Below are positions 38,952 through 46,708 of a DNA stretch of 64,000 nucleotides, in pieces (within the stretch, counting starts at the first letter, position 1; every line of letters begins with the position of its first letter). The stretch is from Bog-473 sp963800725 (GTDB taxonomy: Bacteria > Actinomycetota > Acidimicrobiia > Acidimicrobiales > RAAP-2). The stretch is taken from contig CAWDCE010000023.1 of NCBI GenBank assembly GCA_963800725.1, positions 1 through 64,000 on the forward strand, written 5' to 3'. The notes under the pieces are model-generated. The model was not told the DNA's origin, made no database searches, and saw only the letters and a list, made by a program, of their open reading frames with translations. A program made the position numbers and the translations under genes.

Positions 38952-39392
38952 GACGAGCCGGCGGCGCCGGCCTTGGCCAAGAAGGTCTCCTCGTCGACCA
39001 GGACCCTGGTAACGCGGCCGGCCCCGACCAATCCGGCACCGTCGGTCTCGAGGCTGGCGGCCGACACCTTGAAGGTGAGCCGGCGACCCTCCACCTTGAC
39101 CAGCGTGGCCTCGGCGAGGATCACCTTGCCAATGGCGACCGGGGCGAGATGGTCGAACTGGACCCGTGTCGCCACGCTGGTCTGGTTGCGGCCGAGATGC
39201 CCGTCGGTCGCCCGCAAGGTCGCTTGTTCGCAGAGCGCCACCAGGCGTGGGGTGGCGAGCACCGCCACATCCCCCGAGCCAAAGGCCGAGCGCGGTGTCG
39301 ACCTCGCTCACCGTCAGCTCGACCTGGGCCGAGAGGCCGGTGTGGGGGGGATGCCCGACCGGGGGAGCGTCGTCGGAGGAGGGTGCAGGCAC
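38948..39392 (-). CDS. FlK-like hotdog thioesterase (one frameshift)
   Basis: About 148 residues over two frames. The ATG at 39392 reads MPAPSSDDAPPVGHPPHTGL and ELTVSEVDTALG. One extra C near 39285 then shifts to FGSGDVAVLATPRLVALCEQ, followed by THLGRNQ-like VATRVQFDHLAPV and the stop at 38948. TxxVLATPRLVALxE and a V-x-F-x-HLAP segment are typical of fluoroacetyl-CoA thioesterase-like hotdog proteins, which hydrolyse short acyl-CoA esters. The gene is divergent from tldD and overlaps or abuts the MFS gene. Real substrate is unknown. Confidence 0.78.
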
Positions 39393-39410
39393 GACGATTA
39401 CGATACCGCT

Positions 39411-40808
39411 GTGACCGACACCTCAATTATCCCGTCCGACGTGCTCGAGCGAGTGCTCGGGGCGGCACTGCAAAAAGGCGGGGAGATGGCCGAAGTCTTC
39501 GCCGAGGACGCCACCTCGTCGGGGGGCACGCTCGACGACCGTCGCATCGAGGAACTGACCTCTGGGCGTTCCCGCGGTGCGGGCATCAGGGTGGTCGACG
39601 GGGAGACCACCGGGTTCGCCCACACCGCCGATCTGAGCGAGGCCGGGCTCTTCGCCGCCGCCGCGGCCGCGGCGGCGGCGGCCAGAGAAGGCGGCGGCGG
39701 TGTGCGCACCGTCGCCCTCGGTGCGCCCCAATCACATCGCCGCCGCGCCGAACGCCTCCCCGGATCGGTGGCCAAGGCCGACAAGCTCGAACTCTTGACC
39801 CGGGCCGACGACGCCGCCCGCTCCAGCGGCGATGCCATCGTCCAGGTGCAGGTGGGCTTCGGTGACTCTCGACGCCGCATCTTGATTGCGAACTCAGGAG
39901 GCCTCTTGGCCGAGGACGACCAGGTGCGCACCCGCTTCAACGTCATGTGCGTGGCCAACGGCGACACCGGGATGCAGACCGGCTACGAGGCGTTGGCCAA
40001 GACGCAGGGCTGGGAGATCTTTGGTGACCACAACGTCGAGGACCTGGCCCGCACCGCGGCGCGCCGGGCGCTAGCCAAGCTGTCGGCCCGCCCCGCCCCC
40101 TCGGGCGAGGTGCCCATCGTCTTGGCCGGCGGCAGCGGCGGCATCTTGTTCCACGAGGCCTGCGGGCACGGCCTCGAGGCCGACCACATCGTCAAGGACG
40201 TCTCGGTCTACGCCGGGCAGGTCGGCGAACTGGTCGCCAGCCCGCTGGTGACCCTGGTCGACGACGGCACGGTGGCGGGGGAGTGGGGCAACTTCGCCGT
40301 CGACGACGAGGGGCATGCCCCGGCGCGCAACGTCTTGATCGAGAACGGCATCTTGACCGACTACATGTGGGACTGGTTGCGGGCCCATCAACAAGGCCGG
40401 GCGTCGTCGGGCAACGGGCGGCGGCAGAGCTACCAGCACCTCCCGATGGTCCGCATGACCAACACCTATCTCTTGGCCGGCCAGGAGAACGCCGAGGAGA
40501 TCGTGGCCCAGACCCCCCACGGCGTCTACGTCAAGAAACTCGGGGGCGGACAAGTCAACACCGCCACCGGCGACTTCGTGTTCGGGACGACCGAGGCCTA
40601 CCTGATCGAGAACGGGCACATCACCGAGCCCTTGCGCGACGCCAACCTGATCGGCAACGGTCCCGACGTGCTCCGCAAGATCGACGCCGTCGCCGACGAC
40701 TTCGACATGACACCGGGCACGTGCGGGAAAGACGGCCAGAGCGTGCCCGTCGGCTGTGGTCAGGCCACCTTGCGCATCACCGGCGTGACGTTGGGCGGGA
40801 CGGCCTGA
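39411..40808 (+). CDS. tldD: metallopeptidase TldD
   Basis: 465 residues, starting at the GTG at 39411 just after the divergent thioesterase start. The zinc motif HEACGH (H-E-x3-H), within HEACGHGLEAD, and GGSGGILFHEACGHG are the TldD active site. GGGQVNTATGDFVFG and NLIGNGPDVL are further signatures. TldD works with TldE to cleave unfolded peptides, for example maturing ribosomally made peptides or degrading an antitoxin in other bacteria. The tldE gene begins on the last base of the stop. An Ala-rich stretch near residue 85 is a local oddity. Confidence 0.93.
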   Translation: MTDTSIIPSDVLERVLGAALQKGGEMAEVFAEDATSSGGTLDDRRIEELTSGRSRGAGIRVVDGETTGFAHTADLSEAGLFAAAAAAAAAAREGGGGVRTVALGAPQSHRRRAERLPGSVAKADKLELLTRADDAARSSGDAIVQVQVGFGDSRRRILIANSGGLLAEDDQVRTRFNVMCVANGDTGMQTGYEALAKTQGWEIFGDHNVEDLARTAARRALAKLSARPAPSGEVPIVLAGGSGGILFHEACGHGLEADHIVKDVSVYAGQVGELVASPLVTLVDDGTVAGEWGNFAVDDEGHAPARNVLIENGILTDYMWDWLRAHQQGRASSGNGRRQSYQHLPMVRMTNTYLLAGQENAEEIVAQTPHGVYVKKLGGGQVNTATGDFVFGTTEAYLIENGHITEPLRDANLIGNGPDVLRKIDAVADDFDMTPGTCGKDGQSVPVGCGQATLRITGVTLGGTA

Positions 40809-42169
40809 TGAGCGATCTTTTGGATCTGGCCACCTCGGTCATCGACGGGGCCCGCAGCGGTGAAGCCATGGAGGTCTATGTCGCCCGGGGCACCGACACC
40901 GAGGTGCGGGCCTATGACGGTGCGGTCGAATCGGTGACGTCGGCCGACTCGTCGGGAGTCGGGATCAGGGTCATCCTCGAGGGCAGCGAAGAAGAGGGGA
41001 GCCGCCTCGGGTTCGCCTGGGCCGGCTCGCTCGACCCCTCGGTGATCGACGCCGCGCTCGAGGACGCCCGCGACAACGCCCGCTACGCCACGCCTGACCC
41101 CGACGTGGTGCTGGCCCGGCCCGACGGGACATCGGCCGCCGAACTCGACTTGTGGGACGAGCGGGTGGCGACCACCCCGATGGAGGACAAGATCGCTCTC
41201 GCCCTCGACCTCGAGCGGGCGACCAGGGCGGCCGACCCGCGGGTCCGCCAGGTCCAATCGGCCGACTATGCCGACGGCCGCACCGAGTCGGCGTTGGCGT
41301 CGACGACGGGGATCCGGGCCACCTCGCGGCGGACCAATGCCTATGTCACCGTGGAGGCGATCGCCGGTACGGGCGCTGACACCCAGACTGGTTCGGGTTT
41401 TAGCGTGGGCCGCTCCCCGGACGACCTCGACCCCGACGAGGCCATGGCCGAGGCGGTGTTGCGGGCGACCCGCCTCCTCGGTGCGCAAAAGACCCAATCC
41501 GGCCATACCAGTGTCGTCTTCGACCCGAGAGTGGTCTCGTCCCTCCTCGGTGTGATCGCCTCAGCCCTCTCGGGTGAGGCGGTGGTCAAGGGCCGTTCGT
41601 TCTTCGCGGGGCGTATCGGCGAATCGGTGGCCGATGCCGCGGTGACGCTGGTCGACGACCCGACGAATCCGCTGGCCTTCAGTGCGGCCAGCTACGACGC
41701 CGAGGGCCTGGCGTGTCGGCGCAACGTCTTGATCGAAGACGGCATCCTCAAGATGTTCGTGTTCGACACCGTCTCGGCGCGGCGGGCCCAGATGGCCTCG
41801 ACGGGATCGGCGGTGCGCGGCGGGTTCTCGAGTACCCCGTCGGCCGGGTGCCGGGCCCTGGTGCTCCAGCCGGGCACCATGGATGCGAACGCCATCGTGG
41901 CTGGCGTCGGGGACGGCCTCTATGTGCAGTCGGTCACCGGCATCCACTCGGGGGTGAATCCCGTCAGCGGCGACTTCTCGGTCGGGGCCGAAGGGGTCAA
42001 GATCAAAGGTGGCGCCTTCGCCGAACCGGTGCGCGAGGTCACGGTCGCCTCAACGTTGCAGCGGATGCTCCAAGACATCATCGCGATCGGCGCAGACCTG
42101 CGGTGGCTGCCCGGCCTGGCCGCCGGTCAGACGTTGGCGATTGCCGACATGTCGCTGAGCGGGGATTAG
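40808..42169 (+). CDS. tldE: TldE/PmbA family protein
   Basis: 453 residues. The ATG shares a base with the tldD stop (TGATG), so the two are coupled. EVYVARGTDTEVRAYDGAVE, FDPRVVSSLLGVIASALSGE, LVDDPTNPLAFSAASYDAEG and VNPVSGDFSVGAEGVKIKGG match the PmbA/TldE family. As expected, it lacks the HExxxH zinc motif: TldE is the partner subunit that shapes the protease chamber. The pair is intact, in contrast with nearby genes. Confidence 0.93.
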   Translation: MSDLLDLATSVIDGARSGEAMEVYVARGTDTEVRAYDGAVESVTSADSSGVGIRVILEGSEEEGSRLGFAWAGSLDPSVIDAALEDARDNARYATPDPDVVLARPDGTSAAELDLWDERVATTPMEDKIALALDLERATRAADPRVRQVQSADYADGRTESALASTTGIRATSRRTNAYVTVEAIAGTGADTQTGSGFSVGRSPDDLDPDEAMAEAVLRATRLLGAQKTQSGHTSVVFDPRVVSSLLGVIASALSGEAVVKGRSFFAGRIGESVADAAVTLVDDPTNPLAFSAASYDAEGLACRRNVLIEDGILKMFVFDTVSARRAQMASTGSAVRGGFSSTPSAGCRALVLQPGTMDANAIVAGVGDGLYVQSVTGIHSGVNPVSGDFSVGAEGVKIKGGAFAEPVREVTVASTLQRMLQDIIAIGADLRWLPGLAAGQTLAIADMSLSGD

Positions 42170-42187
42170 TTCATCGGCAGTTCGAGA

Positions 42188-42601
42188 TCAAACCTCGATC
42201 ACGTCGACCAATTGCTCAAGTCCACGGAAATCATCTCCGTTGCGCGTGTAGAGGGGGAGGTTCGACGCGCAGGCAACCGAAGCGATAAGTAAGTCAAGCG
42301 CTCGGGCCCCCCTTGGCTTGCGACCAGACATTGTGACCGCGGCGTAGATCCGTCCATAAGCGCGCGCTGATTCCGAATCAAAGGGAATGGGATCAAATGT
42401 GGCTTCCACACGCTGGAGTCGATCCTGACGTCGGGCTCGCTCCACCGGATCCTTTGCGGCATGAGGACCTGCCGCGAGTTCAGCAAACGTGATCGAAGTG
42501 AGCGCGACTTCGAGTGGGAGGGTTGACACCTCGATCTCTTCGTAGTCAATGACGACTGAGGTATCGACGATGCCACGATTTGGCCGGGGGGCATCAGGCA
42601 C
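42188..42601 (-). CDS. PIN-domain toxin, VapC-like
   Basis: 137 residues. PIN RNases use a cluster of acidic residues: Asp in GIVDTSVVIDYEE, Glu in TFAELAAGPH, Asp in RALDLLIASVA and Asp in TRNGDDF, all visible. The start is a GTG at 42601 that overlaps the end of the antitoxin gene by eight bases. It likely cleaves tRNA or mRNA when freed from its antitoxin. The gene seems intact. Confidence 0.88.
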   Translation of the reverse strand: MPDAPRPNRGIVDTSVVIDYEEIEVSTLPLEVALTSITFAELAAGPHAAKDPVERARRQDRLQRVEATFDPIPFDSESARAYGRIYAAVTMSGRKPRGARALDLLIASVACASNLPLYTRNGDDFRGLEQLVDVIEV

Positions 42602-42847
42602 GGGGATCTATATCTTGGGTTGCGACGGCGTCCAGGTCTTCGCGCAAACGTTGTAAGTCAACGTGCGGAGCGTTGATGAAAATAGCCATTGCTGCTTGCG
42701 CACTCACAAAACGACGACGACCCACTGGGCGCAGTTCGCCCACGGGTACGCCATTTCGGGTCACGATGAATTCTTCGCCTTGATCGAGCCGCGCATGATC
42801 TCACCGCTGTCATTTCGAAGCTGACGCTGCGTGACTTCGTTAACCAT
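42594..42847 (-). CDS. Phd/YefM-type antitoxin (one frameshift)
   Basis: About 84 residues over two frames. The ATG at 42847 reads MVNEVTQRQLRNDSGEIMRG. One base seems missing near 42793; the other frame continues LDQGEEFIVTRNGVPVGELR, then the FVSAQAA segment, and ends TQDIDPRA at 42594. The N-terminal part is the Phd/YefM DNA-binding fold and the C-terminal part should wrap the PIN toxin. Uncorrected, the first frame ends after 28 residues. The toxin is intact, so loss of the antitoxin would be toxic; a sequence error is likelier. Confidence 0.78.
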
Positions 42848-42852
42848 TCCCC

Positions 42853-42871
42853 ATTGTAGCACGCGTGCTAC
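42853..42871 (-). promoter_or_regulatory. 16-bp perfect palindrome overlapping a -10 element; leaderless start
   Basis: GTAGCACGCGTGCTAC at 42856-42871 is its own reverse complement. On the minus strand its end runs into TACAAT (42858-42853), a near-consensus -10. GGGGA and then the antitoxin ATG follow, so transcription would begin at or next to the ATG. A bound antitoxin would block the promoter directly. Confidence 0.65.
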
Positions 42872-42908
42872 GAAGCGTTGCTCTCCACTGACGAGATCAC
42901 TGCCGGGT

Positions 42909-43253
42909 TCAACTCGTGGTCGACGACGCCGGCTTTGGATCCTTGGCCTTGCTTGCCCCATCGCTTGACGACGACGCCGAATCGGCCTTCGTGGAACTCG
43001 GCTCGGATTTTGACTCGGTGCTGGCCGGGGTCGAGTCAGGGGACTTCTTGGCCTCGCCGTTCGTCTTGGCGGTACTCGCCCACGAGTCGGTCTTGTAGAA
43101 GCCGCTGCCCTTGAAGGCGATCCCGACCGCGCCGTAGACCTTGCGCGGCGTGCCGCCGCACTCGGGGCACTCGGTGAGGGGGTCGTCGGTGAATTTCTGG
43201 ACCGCATCGAGTTTGTGCCCACACGCCGTGCAGGCGTATTCATAGGTCGGCAA
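42909..43253 (-). CDS. FmdB-family zinc ribbon protein
   Basis: 114 residues. The first ~55 match the FmdB regulatory family: PTYEYACTACGHKLDAVQKF, then CPECGG, giving two CxxC zinc knuckles, and VGIAFKGSGFYKTDS. The remaining half is a low-complexity Ser/Lys/Asp-rich tail (SESKS, SSSSDG). The start is probably the TTG at 43253, which has AAGGGGAGA upstream; relatives begin MPTYEY. The role is unclear; members were linked to amidase and formamidase regulation. Confidence 0.88.
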   Translation of the reverse strand: MPTYEYACTACGHKLDAVQKFTDDPLTECPECGGTPRKVYGAVGIAFKGSGFYKTDSWASTAKTNGEAKKSPDSTPASTESKSEPSSTKADSASSSSDGASKAKDPKPASSTTS

Positions 43254-43380
43254 TCTGGTCTCCCCTTATCGCTCGGTTGGCACTCTCGACATGTGACTGC
43301 CAATACTACCCGACGAAAACTGCCCAATGCGGCCCCAAAGCGAATGTAGGCAGCGCGCGGACATCGTCCAATGAGGTCTC

Positions 43381-43868
43381 GTGTCCGAACGCAGCCTGGC
43401 CCAACTCGATCCGCTCGGCGGCGCTCGCATCGTCGACGTCACCCCGAGAGAGCCGACCCATCGCCGGGCACTGGCCCGTTGCCGGGTCTCGATGCAGCCC
43501 GAGACCACCACTTGGTGGCCAACAACGCCATTACCAAGGGCGACGTGCTGGCCGCCGCCAGGATTGCGGGGATCCAAGCCGCCAAGCGCACGGCCGAACT
43601 CATCCCCATGTGTCACCCCGTCCTCGTCGGCTCGATCGCGGTCAACTTCGAGATTGGCGACGACTACGTCGAGGTCGAGGCCCAGGTCGAGACGGTTGAT
43701 CGCACCGGCGTCGAGATGGAGGCCATGACGGCGTGCACCATTGCCGCCCTCACCATCTATGACATGTGCAAGTCGTCGGATCGCACCATGACGGTCGAAC
43801 ACGTGGCGCTGTGGGAGAAGTCGGGCGGCCGCTCGGGTCCGTGGCGCCGTCCCGAACCGTCACTCTGA
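43381..43868 (+). CDS. moaC: cyclic pyranopterin monophosphate synthase MoaC (one frameshift)
   Basis: About 162 residues. MoaC completes the second half of the first step of molybdenum cofactor synthesis. The GTG at 43381 reads SERSLAQLDPLGGARIVDVT and ARCRVSMQPETT. One base seems missing near 43513, after which NNAITKGDVLAAARIAGIQA, MCHPVLVGSIAVNF and MEAMTACTIAALTIYDMCKS follow to the stop. These are the strongest MoaC signatures. A start at 43371 in the other frame gives an unrelated Arg-rich N-terminus. No other moa genes are nearby. Confidence 0.88.
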
Positions 43869-43982
43869 GCACCCACCACATCTAAGGCCGGTCCCCCCGG
43901 CGCGCCCGGTTCGTCGGGGTCCCGTCGATTCGGTGAAATCCCCGTAGTCGTGGCGGCTCCGGCTCGTTTAGATTCTGCGGCA

Positions 43983-45333
43983 GTGACCGTCGACACGACC
44001 CGAATCCAAAGATGTCGGGAAGGGGACCGTCGGGGCGGTCACCTCGGTGGTCGGTCGCATGGGCGGGCGCAATGTCGTCATCTGCCGCTCCTTGGCCTCT
44101 ATGCGGCGTGGGGCGATCACCCACGCGGACGGGATCCGCCTGGCCGAGGCGGCCGACCAGGCCCGCCATCTACGCATCCCCTTCGTCTTCATCGTGGCCA
44201 GCAGCGGGGCGGACGTCGGCGACGGGGTGGCGGCGCTCCACGGCTGGGGTCGAGCCGCCGCCGCCATGGCCCGCTGCAGCGGCGTGGTCCCAATCATCGC
44301 GGCGGCGACGGGACCGGTGGTCTCTGGACCTGCCCTGCTCTTGGGCATGTCCGACCTGGTCGTCATGAACTCAGAAGCCGTGGCGTTCGTGTCGGGTCCC
44401 CAGATGGTCGAAGAGTTCACCGGGGTCGCGGTCGGGCTCGAGAGCTCGGCGGGGTGGCCGCGCACGCCACGTCGAGCGGGTTGTGCACCATGGAGTCCGA
44501 CGACGTCGAGGGCGCCATCACCGAGTTGTTGGAGTACTTGCCGTCGCACACCGACGAGATCCCGCCCGTCGAAACAATTGTCGACCCGGTCGGGCGCCTC
44601 ACCCCCGAACTGGTCGAGGTGATCCCAGAGCGCAAAGCGGCCACCTACGACGTGCGCGACGTGATCCGCGCGGTCACCGACGAGGGGCAGTCTACAGAGA
44701 GCTCTGGCCGCGTTGGGCCGGCCAGATCGTGACCGCGTTCGGGCACATTGGTGGCCTGCCGGTCGGCATCATTGCCAACCAACCGCGCATCTTGGCCGGC
44801 ACCCTCGACATCGTGGCCTCGCAGAAGGCGGCGCGATTCGTGCGCTTTTGCGACGCCTTCAATCTGCCATTGGTCACCATGGTCGACACGCCGGGGTTCT
44901 TGCCGGGCAAGGACCTTGAGTGGCGGGGCATGATCCGCCACGGCGCGAGCTCGCCTTCGCCTACGCGCAGGCCACGGTGCCCAGGGTCTGCCTCATCTTG
45001 CGCAAGGCTTTTGGCGGCGCCTACATCGTCATGGACTCGCGGGGCATCGGCAACGACATCTGCCTGGCCTGGCCCGGGGCCGAGATCGCCGTCATGGGGG
45101 CGTCGGGGGCGGTCCAGATCCTGCACCGGGGCCTCGATCCGTCCGAACGGGCCGAACGTGAACAGGCCTACGAGACCTCGTTCCTCAACCCCTGGCCGGC
45201 GTCGGAGCGAGGCCTGGTGGACCAGGTCATCGACCCGGCCGAGACCCGGATCGTCCTGTGTTCGGTCCTGCGCCAGCTCTGCACCAAGCGTGAGCGCATC
45301 GTGGGCCGAAAACACGATGCGGGCCCGCAATAG
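43983..45333 (+). pseudogene. acyl-CoA carboxylase carboxyltransferase (AccD/PccB-like), frameshifted
   Basis: About 450 residues in four or more frames. The order of motifs matches the carboxyltransferase family: FIVASSGADVGDGVAALHGW, GPALLLGMSDLVVMNSEA, FVSGPQMVEEFTG, then ESDDVEGAITELLEYLPSHT. The second half has GGLPVGIIANQPRILAGTLD, ASQKAARFVRFCDAF, VDTPGFLPGKDLEW, FAYAQATVPRVCLILRKAFG and WPGAEIAVMGASGAVQILH. Frame changes fall near 44010, 44450, 44690 and 44945. It lacks about 70 N-terminal residues relative to PccB, starting near the TVGAVTSVVGRMGGRNVVIC strand. It would move carboxyl from biotin to an acyl-CoA. No biotin-carrier gene is adjacent. Confidence 0.8.
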
Positions 45334-45370
45334 ATATGTCTACTGGAGGGTTAGGGTTTGTCATCATTTT

Positions 45371-45397
45371 GCAACGTATCTGAGGCAGATTCGTTGC
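45371..45397. promoter_or_regulatory. 12-3-12 inverted repeat
   Basis: GCAACGTATCTG and CAGATTCGTTGC pair over an AGG loop with one T-T mismatch. A smaller ATGCC-G-GGCAT palindrome follows at 45400-45410. They lie between the carboxyltransferase stop and the next ATG at 45420, so an operator or attenuator for that gene is more likely than a terminator; no T run follows. Confidence 0.45.
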
Positions 45398-45419
45398 CGA
45401 TGCCGGGCATACATCAGGC

Positions 45420-45746
45420 ATGATCGAAACCGTGGTTCCCTCCACTGAAGATCCCCTGTTCGTTCTCGAATCGTGTCACAGCACCTGGATATTCGACACG
45501 GAGCGCCTGCGCTTCCGTCGGATACTCAAGGGCTTGGCGATCGACACGCACACGGCCACCACGAGTTGGCGTCCATACTTCGGTTTGGAGATCGATCCAA
45601 TCTCCGAATCCTTCGTCGTGCTCTTGAATCCAGAAGGCACACGCCTGTTGCGCAGTTGGCGCCACGTCGACCACTGCGCCCAGTGCGGCGGCGACCAGAC
45701 GGGTGAACTCTCCCTCGACGATCTGCGCGGCGCGTCGCTCGCCTGA
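45420..45746 (+). CDS. conserved hypothetical protein, 108 residues
   Basis: The ATG at 45420 opens a frame with FVLESCHSTWIFDTERLRFR, then RPYFGLEIDPISESFVVLLN and GTRLLRSWRHVDHCAQCG near the C-terminus. The pattern STW-FD...RFRR, SESFVV-LN and LRSWRH recalls small actinobacterial proteins of unknown function; that comparison is from memory. The HxxHCxxC cluster might bind a metal. An antisense frame of similar length (45414-45767) is less convincing. It has no obvious partner. Confidence 0.6.
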   Translation: MIETVVPSTEDPLFVLESCHSTWIFDTERLRFRRILKGLAIDTHTATTSWRPYFGLEIDPISESFVVLLNPEGTRLLRSWRHVDHCAQCGGDQTGELSLDDLRGASLA

Positions 45747-45812
45747 CGTTCTTTTGCGGTGCGCCATTCGGCGCGCACCGCAGTGTTGGTGATGTTGTTG
45801 CCGCTGTGTTGC

Positions 45813-46679
45813 CTACCGGTTTGACGGTGGCGCCCACTTGCTCCAGCGACCCTTGCGCTCGGCGCGTTCGATCTCGCGCTCGACGTCGGACCAGACGAGT
45901 GGTGGGTCCATGTCGTCGCGCCGCTCGTCGCCTTGGGCCCGGCTCATGATGACGAAGGCGACCACCCAGAGCACGGCGATGGTCCCGAGCTTGGCGGCGA
46001 AGCCGGCGAGTTGTTGGTCGAGGAGCGGTGACATCCCCGCGAAGTGCTGGTGGTCATAGGCGCGGTAGAGCGGACGCCGGGCGAAGATCCAGACAATCGA
46101 CAGGAAGCTCGGCACGATGGATTGGACGATCAGGTAGCCCACGGCCGCCAGCGACGAGAGGTGATGGGTGCCCGGAAGGCGGCGGAGCACCGGGGCCCAC
46201 AGCACGAACCCGGCCACGAGGATCAGGGCCTCAAAACCCACCCGGCCGGCCGCCGACGAGGTGGCGAGCGATACCGCCCCGGTGCTGAGGGTCCCGACCG
46301 CGACGACGGTGACGAAGACAATGGCGAGGAGTGGGCGGGTGGCTTGGCGCAGCGCACCGTCAATCACGGCAGGCCGGGTGACGCTGACCAGCAGTTGATC
46401 GGGGGTCCCCGCAACGAGCAGGGGAGGCACAGCCAACATGAGGAGGAGGCGCTGAAGCACCAGTGCGAGCAGCGACCAGTGGGCGGCCAGGTTCCCGAGC
46501 GGCCACGACACCGCACCGAGGAGGCAGCACAAACAGAGCGCGAAGCACGCCACCTGGCGCCCGGTCGGGCGCACCGCTTGGCGCCGGTTCGCCAGCACAT
46601 AGGCGACCACGAGGCCAATGGCCACCAGGGTCCAAAAGGCGCTGTAGTGCCAATCGAGGGGGTGGCCGGGGTCTCTCAT
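45813..46679 (-). CDS. cytochrome c oxidase assembly protein, caa3_CtaG family
   Basis: 288 residues with seven or so membrane helices. DWHYSAFWTLVAIGLVVAYV at the start, LGNLAAHWSLLALVLQRLLL, and AYDHQHFAGMSPLLDQQLAG are the family marks, with the histidines thought to bind copper. The C-terminal tail is charged (DERRDDMDPPLVWSDVEREI). It should help insert copper into aa3/caa3-type oxidase, implying aerobic respiration. It is divergent from pafBC with only 29 bases between the starts. Confidence 0.88.
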   Translation of the reverse strand: MRDPGHPLDWHYSAFWTLVAIGLVVAYVLANRRQAVRPTGRQVACFALCLCCLLGAVSWPLGNLAAHWSLLALVLQRLLLMLAVPPLLVAGTPDQLLVSVTRPAVIDGALRQATRPLLAIVFVTVVAVGTLSTGAVSLATSSAAGRVGFEALILVAGFVLWAPVLRRLPGTHHLSSLAAVGYLIVQSIVPSFLSIVWIFARRPLYRAYDHQHFAGMSPLLDQQLAGFAAKLGTIAVLWVVAFVIMSRAQGDERRDDMDPPLVWSDVEREIERAERKGRWSKWAPPSNR

Positions 46680-46708
46680 GACACGGTGCTCGCCGTAGGC
46701 TTGGGGCC

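Noticed and set aside
45414..45767. 117-codon minus-strand frame
   Set aside because: It is antisense to the better-supported 108-residue plus-strand protein with conserved-looking motifs; only one can be real and the plus strand fits better.
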